From Limnohabitans radicicola (lineage in GTDB: Bacteria; Pseudomonadota; Gammaproteobacteria; Burkholderiales; Burkholderiaceae_C), in the NCBI RefSeq assembly GCF_014837235.1, contig NZ_JACYFT010000001.1, forward strand, positions 248,001 through 312,000: DNA of 64,000 bases, given 5' to 3'. The position numbers and the translations under genes are program-made. A model generated the notes under the pieces. That model was not told the DNA's origin, ran no database searches, and saw nothing but the letters and a program-made list of their open reading frames with translations. Shown here in pieces: positions 28,011-36,258 of this stretch. Numbering within the stretch: the stretch's first letter is position 1; each line of letters opens with the position of its first letter.

Positions 28011-29584
28011 GCTTCTGCACTCCGACCTTTCATCGCGAAGATGCCCTGCGGGCGCTTCTGGATGAACACAATGATGAAAACCAGCACACAGATCTTGGCC
28101 AGCACCGCGCCGGTCCAGCCTTCGAGCAGTTTGTTGACGAGGCCCAAGCCCAGCGCGGCATACACCGTGCCCGCCAGCTGGCCCACGCCACCCAGCACCA
28201 CCACCATGAACGAGTCCACGATGTAGCTCTGGCCCAAATCAGGGCCGACGTTGCCGACCTGGCTGAGGGCGCAGCCCGCCAGCCCGGCAATACCCGAACC
28301 CAAAGCAAACGCGTAGGTGTCGATGCGTGCGGTGTTGACGCCCATGCACGAGGCCATGGGACGGTTTTGCGTGACGCCACGCACGAACAGGCCCAGGCGC
28401 GTCTTGCCGATCAAGAGCGCCATGCCCACCAGCACGGCAGCCGCAAACGCGATGATGATCAGGCGGTTCCAGGGCAGCTGCAGGTTGGGCAACAACTGCA
28501 AGGAGCCGCTCATCCACGCGGGGTTTTCTACACCCACGTTTTGTGCGCCAAACAGGCTGCGCACGCCTTGCATGAGCACCAAGCTGATGCCCCAGGTGGC
28601 CAGCAGGGTTTCGAGCGGGCGACCGTAGAGGTGCTTGAGGATGGAGCGTTCCAGCGCCGCACCCACCAAGGCCGAAGTCAAAAATGCCACCGGCATCGCC
28701 GCCAGCAGGTAATAGTCAAACGCACCCGGAAGGTACTGACGGAAAGCGACCTGCACCACATAAGTGGCATAAGCGCCAATCATCATCAGCTCGCCATGCG
28801 CCATGTTGATGACGCCCATCAGGCCATAGGTGATGGCCAGGCCCAACGCCACCAGCAGCAAGATGGAGCCCAGGCTCGCGCCGGTAAACAGCTGACCGAG
28901 CCGCTCGCCCCAGCGCAGGCCGTCCTGCACTTCACGCAGCGAGGCCTTGATGACGCTCTGAACAGCGGGATCGGTTTCAGCCGTGAGTTGCTGATTCAGC
29001 AGTAAAAGTACTTCGGGCTGGGCACTGCCTGCGAGTTCACGCGCGGCGAGCAGGCGGTCGTTGGGCACTTCGCTTTGCAGCAGCACGGCGGCGCGCGCCT
29101 GCTTGATCAGGGCGTACACCTTGGGGTCTTGTTCTGCGGCCAGTGCTTTGTCGAGCACAGGCCTGCGGCTGGCGTCGGGTTCCTTGAGCAAGGACAACGC
29201 TGCCTGCGCACGGATCTTCACCTCGGGGCTGAACAGCTTGAGTGCGGCCAGGGCCGCATCCACCTCGCCGCGCAGGCGGTTGTTCAGCATCACATCTTCG
29301 GCGTCTGCAGGCAGGTCGACTTTCTCGCCTGTCACCGGATCGGTGGCCTGGCCGCCTTGCAGCACCAGCACCCTGCCGCCAACGATTTTGACCGCGTCGT
29401 CGGCCAGGGCCTGCAGGTAAGCCGCTGTTTTCTCATCGCCTTGCGCCACCGCTTTGGCCAGGGCCTCGACCCGGGCATCGTTGTCTCCGGCGGCAATGCC
29501 CAGGGCTTCTTCCCGGGTCAAAGCCTGCGCAGTGCCCACCCACAACAGGCACAGCACCAGCAACCATCTCGTCATTGTTTGCAT
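28007..29584 (-). CDS. urtB: urea ABC transporter permease UrtB
   Basis: LivH-like permease with the N-terminal extension typical of UrtB. Residues 1-20 form a signal peptide (WLLVLCLLWVGTAQA), the next ~200 residues are a periplasmic helical domain with HEAT-like repeats (EVKIRAQAALSLLKEPDASRRPVLDKAL), and the last ~290 form the membrane permease (YGLMGVINMAHGELMMIGAYATYVVQ). Total 525 residues. ATG 29584 is preferred, with AAAGGAA 8 bp upstream; ATG 29575 is possible. A hairpin with terminator shape separates it from urtA. Confidence 0.94.
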   Translation of the reverse strand: MQTMTRWLLVLCLLWVGTAQALTREEALGIAAGDNDARVEALAKAVAQGDEKTAAYLQALADDAVKIVGGRVLVLQGGQATDPVTGEKVDLPADAEDVMLNNRLRGEVDAALAALKLFSPEVKIRAQAALSLLKEPDASRRPVLDKALAAEQDPKVYALIKQARAAVLLQSEVPNDRLLAARELAGSAQPEVLLLLNQQLTAETDPAVQSVIKASLREVQDGLRWGERLGQLFTGASLGSILLLVALGLAITYGLMGVINMAHGELMMIGAYATYVVQVAFRQYLPGAFDYYLLAAMPVAFLTSALVGAALERSILKHLYGRPLETLLATWGISLVLMQGVRSLFGAQNVGVENPAWMSGSLQLLPNLQLPWNRLIIIAFAAAVLVGMALLIGKTRLGLFVRGVTQNRPMASCMGVNTARIDTYAFALGSGIAGLAGCALSQVGNVGPDLGQSYIVDSFMVVVLGGVGQLAGTVYAALGLGLVNKLLEGWTGAVLAKICVLVFIIVFIQKRPQGIFAMKGRSAEA

Positions 29585-29629
29585 TCCAGTTTTCCTTTGC
29601 AGGCGCACAGCCCACGGCGCCTTGCACTC

Positions 29630-29666
29630 CAACAAAAAAAGGGGAGGACGTGCGCCCTCCCCTTTT
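29630..29666 (-). terminator. partial terminator/attenuator between urtA and urtB
   Basis: Read on the minus strand, AAAAGGGGAGG (29666-29656) pairs with CCTCCCCTTTT (29647-29637) over an 8-nt loop and is followed by a run of T to about 29634. It lies 19 bp after urtA within the operon. Highly expressed binding-protein genes are often followed by such partial terminators, giving more UrtA than permease. Confidence 0.8.
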
Positions 29667-29684
29667 CAGGACGCTGCTGCCCAA

Positions 29685-30959
29685 TTACTTCTTGACAGGT
29701 TCGTCAGGCTTGGAAGCATTGCCTTCGATGAAAGGGCTCCATGGCTTGGCCTTGACGGGGCCAGGGGTCTTCCAGACCACGTTGAACTGGCCATCGGCCT
29801 TGATCTCGCCGATGAACACCGACTTGTGGAGGTGGTGGTTCTTTTCGTCCATCTTGCTGGTGATGCCAGAAGGTGCCTTGAAGGTCTGACCCGCCATGGC
29901 CTTGATCACGGCATCCACATCGGTGGTCTTGGCTTTCTCAACCGCTTGCTTCCACATGTTGATGCCGATGTAGGTGGCTTCCATCGGATCGTTGGCCAGC
30001 GGCTTGTCTTTGTGACCCGCGATGCCTTTGGCCTTGGCGTAAGCAGACCACTTCTTGATGAAGTCGTCGTTGGCAGGGTTCTTGATGCTCATGAAATAGT
30101 TCCATGCCGCCAAGTGGCCGACCAAAGGCTTGGTGTCCACGCCACGCAACTCTTCCTCACCCACCGAGAAGGCGACCACGGGCACGTCCTTGGCCTTCAG
30201 ACCGGCGTTGCCCAGTTCCTTGTAGAACGGCACGTTGGAGTCGCCGTTGATGGTGGAGACCACTGCGGTCTTGCCACCGGCACTGAACTTTTTGATGTCA
30301 GCGACGATCGTCTGGTAGTCAGAGTGACCAAACGGGGTGTACTTCTCATCGATGTCGCTGTCTTTCACGCCTTTGCTCTTGAGGTAGGCGCGCAGAATTT
30401 TGTTGGTGGTGCGGGGGTACACATAGTCGGTGCCCAGCAGCACCCAGCGCTTGGCCGAGCCACCGTCTTTGCTCATCAGGTAGTCCACTGCAGGAATGGC
30501 TTGCTGGTTGGGGGCAGCGCCTGTGTAGAAAACGTTTTTGGACAGCTCTTCACCTTCGTACTGCACGGGGTAGAACAGCAGGCCGTTCATTTCTTCCACA
30601 ACAGGCAACACCGATTTGCGAGACACCGAAGTCCAGCAACCGAAGATGACCGAAACTTTGTCCTGGCCCAACAGCTGCTTGGTTTTTTCAGCGAACAGAG
30701 GCCAGTTGGAGGCAGGGTCGACCACAACAGGTTCGAGCTTCTTGCCCAGAACGCCGCCCTTGGCGTTGATTTCGTCAATCGCCATCAGCACGGTGTCTTT
30801 CAACACAGTTTCAGAGATGGCCATGGTGCCAGACAGGCTGTGCAACACACCGACCTTGATGGTATCGGCTGCTTGCGCTTGCAAAGAGAAAGTCAATGTG
30901 CCAGCAGCCAAGGCAGATGCCAGGGCCAAAGCTTTGAGGTTGCCGCGACGGTTCATCAT
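29685..30959 (-). CDS. urtA: urea ABC transporter substrate-binding protein UrtA
   Basis: Periplasmic urea-binding protein of the Leu/Ile/Val-BP family, 424 residues. Signal peptide MMNRRGNLKALALASALAAG to about residue 30 (cleavage after QAQA). Then IKVGVLHSLSGTMAISE, DPASNWPLFAEKTKQLL and GCWTSVSRKSVLPVVEEMNGLLFYPVQYEGEE, all typical of UrtA. The frame is open to 31088, but ATG 30959 has GGAG about 10 bp before it and yields the signal peptide. A sigma-54 promoter lies about 70 bp upstream, so import is induced under nitrogen limitation (inference). Confidence 0.95.
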   Translation of the reverse strand: MMNRRGNLKALALASALAAGTLTFSLQAQAADTIKVGVLHSLSGTMAISETVLKDTVLMAIDEINAKGGVLGKKLEPVVVDPASNWPLFAEKTKQLLGQDKVSVIFGCWTSVSRKSVLPVVEEMNGLLFYPVQYEGEELSKNVFYTGAAPNQQAIPAVDYLMSKDGGSAKRWVLLGTDYVYPRTTNKILRAYLKSKGVKDSDIDEKYTPFGHSDYQTIVADIKKFSAGGKTAVVSTINGDSNVPFYKELGNAGLKAKDVPVVAFSVGEEELRGVDTKPLVGHLAAWNYFMSIKNPANDDFIKKWSAYAKAKGIAGHKDKPLANDPMEATYIGINMWKQAVEKAKTTDVDAVIKAMAGQTFKAPSGITSKMDEKNHHLHKSVFIGEIKADGQFNVVWKTPGPVKAKPWSPFIEGNASKPDEPVKK

Positions 30960-31027
30960 GAGATCACTCCAGTAGGGAAAAGTTTTTTGAACACTTGAGG
31001 GCAAGATTGCCAACCCGCAGAGGTATT

Positions 31028-31043
31028 CGCAAACACCGTGCCA
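31028..31043 (-). promoter_or_regulatory. sigma-54 promoter of urtABCDE
   Basis: On the minus strand TGGCACG-GTGT-TTGCG is a near-perfect -24/-12 promoter, with invariant GG (31042-31041) and GC (31030-31029) 10 bp apart. Transcription would start near 31017, about 58 nt before urtA. Confidence 0.75.
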
Positions 31044-31051
31044 GCTTTTTG

Positions 31052-31070
31052 CTGGTGTACAACGCACCAG
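31052..31070. promoter_or_regulatory. palindrome between the divergent sigma-54 promoters
   Basis: CTGGTG-N7-CACCAG, a 19-bp inverted repeat about 10 bp upstream of the urtA -24 element and about 45 bp upstream of the ureA one. The two arms resemble NtrC half-sites (TGGTGTA and CGCACCA) but point the opposite way to a standard NtrC site. It is a candidate activator site for one or both promoters. Confidence 0.35.
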
Positions 31071-31115
31071 AAAACGGCATACTTGCAATGGACTTCTCCA
31101 TGGCGCCTATAAAGA

Positions 31116-31131
31116 GGGCACGCAATTTGCA
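31116..31131 (+). promoter_or_regulatory. sigma-54 promoter of the ureA operon
   Basis: GGGCACG-CAAT-TTGCA fits the -24/-12 consensus with only the first base off. GG (31117-31118) and GC (31129-31130) are 10 bp apart. The start point would be near 31142, leaving a leader of about 32 nt before ureA. Confidence 0.75.
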
Positions 31132-31173
31132 TGGAATGACACAACGCACGAATTCGGAAAGACGCGCACCAAG

Positions 31174-31476
31174 ATGGAACTCACTCCCCGCGAAAAAGAC
31201 AAGCTGCTGATCTTCACCGCCGCACTGTTGGCCGAGCGCCGCAAGGCCCGTGGCCTCAAGCTCAACTACCCGGAAGCGGTGGCATTGATCAGCGCCGCCG
31301 TCATGGAAGGCGCGCGCGACGGCAAGACCGTGGCGCAGCTCATGAGCGAAGGCCGCACCGTGTTGACGCGCGCGGATGTGATGGACGGCATCGCGGAAAT
31401 GATTCCGGACATCCAGGTCGAAGCCACTTTCCCGGACGGCACCAAATTGGTGACCGTGCACCAACCCATCGTCTGA
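31174..31476 (+). CDS. ureA: urease gamma subunit
   Basis: The 100-residue smallest structural subunit of urease. Family stretches: [14 protein letters not shown] at the start, [29 protein letters not shown], and the conserved end [14 protein letters not shown]. First gene of ureA-(small protein)-ureBCEFG behind a sigma-54 promoter. No overlap with neighbours: 20 bp to the small His-rich gene. Confidence 0.97.
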   Translation: MELTPREKDKLLIFTAALLAERRKARGLKLNYPEAVALISAAVMEGARDGKTVAQLMSEGRTVLTRADVMDGIAEMIPDIQVEATFPDGTKLVTVHQPIV

Positions 31477-31496
31477 AAACACCAAGGAGCACACCC

Positions 31497-31670
31497 ATGA
31501 ATACCAAATACCTCGCCACTTTGCTTGTTGGTGCATTCACCCAAATGGGGGCACTCGCCCACGACGGCCACGGCATGGCCGGAGCCCACTGGCACGCCAC
31601 GGACGCCGTCGGTTGGGTGGTCGCCATCGCACTGGCGGTGGCGGGCTGGTACATCGGCACGCGCAAGTGA
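31497..31670 (+). CDS. small His-rich exported or membrane protein within the urease operon
   Basis: A 57-residue protein between ureA and ureB, preceded by a perfect AAGGAG (31484-31489) 7 bp before the ATG. The N-terminus [21 protein letters not shown] looks like a signal peptide or first helix; the middle [15 protein letters not shown] has five His and two Asp; the end [19 protein letters not shown] is a membrane helix with a basic tail. The ureB ribosome site (GAGGT) overlaps its stop. The His cluster, probably on the periplasmic face, suggests nickel binding or transfer, but this is inference. I do not recognise a named family. Base composition matches the neighbours. Confidence 0.75.
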   Translation: MNTKYLATLLVGAFTQMGALAHDGHGMAGAHWHATDAVGWVVAIALAVAGWYIGTRK

Positions 31671-31677
31671 GGTGCGC

Positions 31678-32007
31678 ATGACACCCGGTGAACTTTTGAT
31701 CGACGATGGCGAGCACGCCATCAACACCGATCGCCGCAGCGTCACGCTCGTGGTGCAGAACACGGGCGACCGCCCGATCCAGGTGGGGTCGCACTACCAC
31801 TTTGCCGAGACCAACGCGGCGCTGGGCTTTGACCGCCTCGCCGCCCAAGGCATGCGGCTGAACATCGCGGCGGGCACGGCTGTGCGCTTTGAGCCTGGGC
31901 AGCAACGCACGGTGGAGTTGGTGGACTATGCGGGCGACCGTGTGGTTTACGGCTTCCGTGGTTTGACGAATGGGCAACTTGACACCAACGTCAAAGGAAA
32001 GCTTTGA
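31678..32007 (+). CDS. ureB: urease beta subunit
   Basis: A 109-residue structural subunit of urease. Begins [22 protein letters not shown] and contains [24 protein letters not shown] and GFRGLTNGQ, all highly conserved. The start ATG 31678 follows the small His-rich gene by 7 bp. ureC starts 1 bp after its stop. Confidence 0.97.
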   Translation: MTPGELLIDDGEHAINTDRRSVTLVVQNTGDRPIQVGSHYHFAETNAALGFDRLAAQGMRLNIAAGTAVRFEPGQQRTVELVDYAGDRVVYGFRGLTNGQLDTNVKGKL

Positions 32008-32008
32008 T

Positions 32009-33727
32009 ATGGCAACGATTGGAAAACGCGCTTATGCGGAGATGTTCGGCCCCACCGTGGGTGACCGCGTGCGGCTGGCCGACACCGAACTCGTGATCGA
32101 GGTCGAAAAGGACTACACCCTGCAAGCGGGCGGCTATGGCGAAGAGGTCAAGTTTGGCGGTGGCAAGACGATCCGCGACGGCATGTCGCAGTCGCAGCGC
32201 ACCCGCGCAGAGGGTGCCGTAGATTGCGTGCTGACCAATGCGCTCATCATCGACCACTGGGGCATCGTCAAGGCCGACATTGGCCTGGTGGGCAACCGCA
32301 TCGCCGCCATCGGCAAAGCGGGCAACCCCGACACGCAGCCGGGGGTCGACATCGTGATTGGCCCGGGCACCGAAGTCATCAGCTGCGAGGGCATGATCGT
32401 CACCGCAGGCGGTGTGGACACGCACATCCACTTCATCGCGCCGCAGCAGATTGATGAAGCCCTGGCCAGCGGCGTGACCACCATGCTCGGCGGCGGCACG
32501 GGCCCGGCCACCGGCACCTTTGCCACCACCTGCACGCCCGGCCCCTGGAACATCGAACGCATGATGCAGGCGGCCGACGCCTTTCCGATGAACCTGGGCT
32601 TTTTGGGCAAGGGCAACGCCGCACTGCCTGCAGCGCTGCACGAGCAGATCAGCGCGGGCGCCATTGGCCTCAAGCTCCACGAAGACTGGGGCACCACACC
32701 AGCAGCCATCGACAACTGCTTGAACGTGTCCGAAGAAACCGACACGCAAGTGGCCATCCACACCGACACGCTCAACGAGTCGGGTTTTGTGGAAGACACC
32801 GTGGCCGCGTTCAAGGGCCGCACCATCCACACCTTCCACACCGAAGGCGCAGGCGGCGGGCACGCGCCCGACATCTTGAAAGTGGTGGGCGAAGCCAATG
32901 TGCTGCCGTCTTCCACCAACCCGACACGGCCCTACACCGTCAACACGCTCGACGAGCATGTGGACATGCTCATGGTCTGCCACCACCTGGACCCGGCCAT
33001 TGCCGAGGATTTGGCCTTTGCCGAAAGCCGCATCCGTAAGGAAACCATTGCGGCCGAAGACATCCTGCACGACCTGGGCGCCATCAGCATGATGAGCAGC
33101 GACAGCCAGGCCATGGGCCGGGTGGGCGAGGTCATCATCCGCACCTGGCAGACGGCGCACAAGATGAAGGTGCAGCGCGGCAAGCTCGATGGCGATACCA
33201 ACCGCCACGACAACGCCCGCGTCAAGCGCTACATCGCCAAATACACGATCAACCCCGCGATTGCACACGGCATCAGCCACGAGGTGGGCAGCGTCGAGGT
33301 GGGCAAGTGGGCCGATCTGGTGATCTGGAAGCCCGCCTTCTTTGGCATCAAACCCGCCATCGTCATGAAGGGTGGCTTCATCGCGCTGGCCGCCATGGGC
33401 GACCCGAACGCTTCCATCCCGACACCCCAGCCCGTGCATTACCGCCCGATGTTTGGCAGTTTTGGCGGCGCACTGGCTAAGGGTTCGCTGACCTTTGTGT
33501 CGCAGGCCGGGCTACTGGCGGGTGTGGGCGAGCGCTATGGCCTGGCCAAAACGCTGTCAGCGGTCAAGAACATCCGCAACGTGGGCAAAAAGGACATGGT
33601 CCACAATGCCTACGCGCCGCGCATGGAGGTGGATGCCCAGACCTATGTGGTGCGCGCCGACGGCATGCTGCTGACCTGCGAGCCCGCAGCCAGCCTGCCA
33701 ATGACCCAACGCTACTTTTTGTTCTGA
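32009..33727 (+). CDS. ureC: urease alpha (catalytic) subunit
   Basis: Catalytic subunit hydrolysing urea to ammonia and carbamate at a two-nickel site. 572 residues. All nickel ligands and active-site residues are present: His139 and His141 (DTHIHF), Lys222, the carbamylated lysine (GLKLHEDWG), His251, His277, the catalytic flap His325 (VCHHL) and Asp365 ([10 protein letters not shown]). These are the Klebsiella positions shifted by five. Ribosome site AAAGGAAA before ATG 32009. ureE begins on the last base of the stop codon (TGATG). Confidence 0.98.
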   Translation: MATIGKRAYAEMFGPTVGDRVRLADTELVIEVEKDYTLQAGGYGEEVKFGGGKTIRDGMSQSQRTRAEGAVDCVLTNALIIDHWGIVKADIGLVGNRIAAIGKAGNPDTQPGVDIVIGPGTEVISCEGMIVTAGGVDTHIHFIAPQQIDEALASGVTTMLGGGTGPATGTFATTCTPGPWNIERMMQAADAFPMNLGFLGKGNAALPAALHEQISAGAIGLKLHEDWGTTPAAIDNCLNVSEETDTQVAIHTDTLNESGFVEDTVAAFKGRTIHTFHTEGAGGGHAPDILKVVGEANVLPSSTNPTRPYTVNTLDEHVDMLMVCHHLDPAIAEDLAFAESRIRKETIAAEDILHDLGAISMMSSDSQAMGRVGEVIIRTWQTAHKMKVQRGKLDGDTNRHDNARVKRYIAKYTINPAIAHGISHEVGSVEVGKWADLVIWKPAFFGIKPAIVMKGGFIALAAMGDPNASIPTPQPVHYRPMFGSFGGALAKGSLTFVSQAGLLAGVGERYGLAKTLSAVKNIRNVGKKDMVHNAYAPRMEVDAQTYVVRADGMLLTCEPAASLPMTQRYFLF

Positions 33728-34332
33728 TGCTCCACTGCTCCAAACTCATGCCGCAAGGCCGTGGCCTGGCCCGTGTGCTGGTCCAACGCGCCAGCACCAT
33801 CACGCTCGACTGGGACGTGCGCCAGAAAAGCCGTTTTGATGCGACAGACAGCGCGGGCCGCGCCCTGGGCATCTTTTTGCCCCGAGGCACCGTGGTGCGC
33901 GGCGGCGATGTGCTGGTGGCCGAAGACGGCTCGCTGGTCCGCGTCGAGGCAGCACCCCAAGCGGTGCTGCGCATCACCGCCTGCACAGAGCACGGCTCGC
34001 CCTTTGACCTGACCCGCGCCGCCTACCACCTGGGTAACCGCCATGTGCCCATTGAGCTGCAGCCCGACCATCTGAAGATCGAACCCGACCATGTGCTGGC
34101 CGACATGCTGCGCGCCATGCACATGACGGTGGTGGCCGTGTCTGAGCCCTTTGAGCCCGAGAGCGGCGCTTATGGCGACCACAGCGGCCATGCGCACAGT
34201 GGTCATTCGCACGGAAGCCAGGGCCACAGCCACGATCACGCACCCGTCGCAGCCAAGCGCATCGCCATACCGATCCACTCGGCCCCTGCCGCGCCCCATG
34301 TGCACGGACCCAACTGCAACCATGCGCACTGA
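33727..34332 (+). CDS. ureE: urease nickel metallochaperone UreE
   Basis: Nickel-binding chaperone, 201 residues. The N-terminal domain (about 1-75) and the metal-binding domain (about 76-145; [13 protein letters not shown] and [13 protein letters not shown] with the conserved dimer His) are followed by a long His-rich tail (about 150-201, [21 protein letters not shown] and a final [11 protein letters not shown]). The tail would bind several nickel ions. It overlaps ureC by one base and ureF by 11 bp. Confidence 0.96.
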   Translation: MLHCSKLMPQGRGLARVLVQRASTITLDWDVRQKSRFDATDSAGRALGIFLPRGTVVRGGDVLVAEDGSLVRVEAAPQAVLRITACTEHGSPFDLTRAAYHLGNRHVPIELQPDHLKIEPDHVLADMLRAMHMTVVAVSEPFEPESGAYGDHSGHAHSGHSHGSQGHSHDHAPVAAKRIAIPIHSAPAAPHVHGPNCNHAH

Positions 34333-35011
34333 CACCGCGCCCTCGGGTTTGCTGCAACTGATCTGGCTCGCATCGCCTGCGCTGCCAATCGGCGGCTTCT
34401 CGTATTCCGAAGGCCTGGAAGCTGCCATCGAGCAAGGCCTGGTAGATGACGAAGCCAGCGCCACCGACTGGGTGGTGGACCAACTGCACCTGACGCAGTC
34501 GCGCGGCGACATGGCGGTGTTGGCGCAAGCCATCCCCGCCTGGCAGCGCGGCGACACCGTACGCCTGCAAGAGCTCAACGATTGGGTCATGGCCACCCGC
34601 GAAACCGCCGAGATGCGCTTGCAAACCGAGCAGATGGGCCGATCCCTGCTCGACTGGCTGCGCAACCTGCAGCAAGCCAGCGACGATCAACTTCACGTGT
34701 GTGCCCAATTGCCAACAACCTACCCTTTGGCCATGGCACTGGCCTTGTCCTTGGCACAAGCGCCCCTCGACCAAGCGCTGCAAGCCTGCGCCTTTGGCTG
34801 GGCCGAAAACATGACCCAGGCCGCCCTCAAGGCCGTGCCGCTGGGCCAAAGTGCTGGCCAGCGCATGTTGGCGCGGCTGGCCCGCGAAATACCTCTGGCC
34901 GTGAAAACGGCCATGCAAACCCAGGACGAAGACCGGCAAGCCTTCAACCCCATGCTGGCCATCCTGTCGGCACGTCACGAAACCCAATACTCCCGAATTT
35001 TCCGATCATGA
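34322..35011 (+). CDS. ureF: urease accessory protein UreF
   Basis: All-helical assembly factor that forms a complex with UreD and UreG and gates GTP hydrolysis. 229 residues; [27 protein letters not shown] near the N-terminus and a C-terminal [22 protein letters not shown] are diagnostic. ATG 34322 lies inside the ureE tail; earlier in-frame starts would overlap ureE far more. The stop overlaps the ureG start by ATGA. Confidence 0.96.
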   Translation: MRTDTAPSGLLQLIWLASPALPIGGFSYSEGLEAAIEQGLVDDEASATDWVVDQLHLTQSRGDMAVLAQAIPAWQRGDTVRLQELNDWVMATRETAEMRLQTEQMGRSLLDWLRNLQQASDDQLHVCAQLPTTYPLAMALALSLAQAPLDQALQACAFGWAENMTQAALKAVPLGQSAGQRMLARLAREIPLAVKTAMQTQDEDRQAFNPMLAILSARHETQYSRIFRS

Positions 35012-35667
35012 GCTCTGCACTGCACCACATCCCGAATCGCACCAAAAAACTACCGCCCCTGCGCGTGGGCATTGGCGGGCCTGTGGGCTCCGGCAAAACC
35101 ACGCTGCTCGAGATGCTCTGCAAAAACATGCGCGAGCGTTGGGACCTCATCGCCATCACCAACGACATTTACACCAAGGAAGACCAGCGCTTGCTCACCG
35201 TGAGTGGCGCGCTGCCCGCCGAGCGCATCATGGGCGTGGAAACGGGCGGCTGCCCGCACACGGCCATCCGCGAAGACGCGTCCATCAACCTCGAAGCGAT
35301 CGACCGCATGCTGGAGAAGTTCCCGAACGCCGACGTGGTCTTCATCGAAAGCGGCGGCGACAACCTGGCCGCCACCTTCAGCCCCGAACTGTCTGACCTC
35401 ACGATCTATGTGATCGATGTGGCCGCAGGCGAAAAAATCCCCCGCAAGGGCGGCCCCGGCATCACCAAGAGCGACCTGTTCGTCATCAACAAGACCGACC
35501 TGGCGCCGCACGTGGGCGCTGACCTGGAAGTGATGCGCGCCGACACCGACCGCATGCGCCCCAACCGCGAGACACGCCCCTGGGTGATGACCAACCTCAA
35601 AACGCTGGATGGCCTGGCCGAAGTGGTCACCTTCATCGAAAAGCGGGGCATGCTCCACAGCGCCTGA
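35008..35667 (+). CDS. ureG: urease accessory GTPase UreG
   Basis: SIMIBI-class GTPase that powers nickel insertion into urease. 219 residues. P-loop [15 protein letters not shown] (about 22-36), [15 protein letters not shown], the metal-binding Cys-Pro-His motif in [15 protein letters not shown], and the specificity motif NKTDL. Last gene of the urease operon; tRNA-Ser follows about 40 bp later. Confidence 0.97.
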   Translation: MSSALHHIPNRTKKLPPLRVGIGGPVGSGKTTLLEMLCKNMRERWDLIAITNDIYTKEDQRLLTVSGALPAERIMGVETGGCPHTAIREDASINLEAIDRMLEKFPNADVVFIESGGDNLAATFSPELSDLTIYVIDVAAGEKIPRKGGPGITKSDLFVINKTDLAPHVGADLEVMRADTDRMRPNRETRPWVMTNLKTLDGLAEVVTFIEKRGMLHSA

Positions 35668-35694
35668 AAAAGCGCCCGAGGATGCCGCTACAAT
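35665..35694 (+). promoter_or_regulatory. probable tRNA-Ser promoter
   Basis: A -10 TACAAT (35689-35694) with a weak -35 TGAAAA (35665-35670) and an 18-bp spacer, about 13 bp before the mature tRNA end and partly inside the 3' end of ureG. Confidence 0.45.
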
Positions 35695-35707
35695 ATTGCC
35701 ATCGACG

Positions 35708-35795
35708 GGAAGAGTGGCAGAGTGGTCGATTGCAACGGTCTTGAAAACCGTCGACTCGCAAGGGTCCGTGAGTTCGAATCTCACCTCTTCCGCCA
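35708..35795 (+). tRNA. tRNA-Ser (anticodon TGA)
   Basis: An 88-nt class II tRNA. Acceptor arm GGAAGAG (35708-35714) pairs with CTCTTCC (35785-35791), discriminator G and encoded CCA. The anticodon loop CTTGAAA gives anticodon TGA (35742-35744), flanked by ACGGT/ACCGT-type stems. A long variable arm and the GTTCGAATC T-loop confirm a serine tRNA. It marks the left border of an AT-rich accessory region. Confidence 0.96.
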
Positions 35796-35811
35796 GCCCC
35801 CCAATCAAATT

Positions 35812-35832
35812 AAGCGCTTAGGCGCTTTTTTT
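35812..35832 (+). terminator. terminator after tRNA-Ser
   Basis: AAGCGC (35812-35817), loop TTAG, GCGCTT (35822-35827), followed by a run of T to 35832. Confidence 0.8.
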
Positions 35833-36258
35833 GTCTCAACTATCAAATCGACTTTCAACTGAGCTTAGGCCACCCGCCACGATTAAGACCCTGATTCGTC
35901 CAAATCATCCACGCCATCGTGATCGGACACACTATCCGCGTTGGGCTTGGCTCATTAGGAAATTCAAAAAATGCTTGGCCTCCCTTAGGTAGGGCAAAGG
36001 AATGGAACATAGTCATAGGTTGGATCGCGAAAGATCTGAAATTTTTTAAAGTTATTTAGCGATTAGATCACTGAGCCTTGATGTTCATGTCGTAGGTCAA
36101 ATTGTCTTTTCGACACAAACACCGTTACCACCAATTGCAGCAACCATCTTCTCAAATTAAGAAGCCTTCTCGGTTTCCGGGATGGTTCAGCTGGACTAGG
36201 TACATCAACAGCGACAAATGATATATTACGAATTAATAGTTATTTTTTGGAGGATAGT
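35833..36258. other. AT-rich intergenic region before the RTX protease
   Basis: About 425 bp with no convincing gene. Composition is clearly poorer in G+C than the flanking urease genes. A 51-codon open frame on the minus strand (36010 to 35855) has no family likeness or ribosome site that I can see and may be a decayed fragment. Near 36222-36230 there is a TATATTA-like box that could be the -10 of the RTX gene promoter. No direct repeat of the tRNA-Ser 3' end was found that would define an attachment site. Confidence 0.5.

Noticed and set aside
31160-31176. NtrC-like CGCACCA half-site at the ureA start
   Set aside because: Only one half matches and it lies downstream of the promoter, overlapping the start codon; likely chance.
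35708-35795. tRNA-Ser as an integration site for an island
   Set aside because: I found no direct repeat of the tRNA 3' end downstream to 38.7 kb and no integrase gene, so no attachment sites are called.
35855-36010. 51-codon minus-strand frame after tRNA-Ser
   Set aside because: No ribosome site, no recognisable similarity, lies in an AT-rich degraded area. Could be a remnant, not enough for a gene call.
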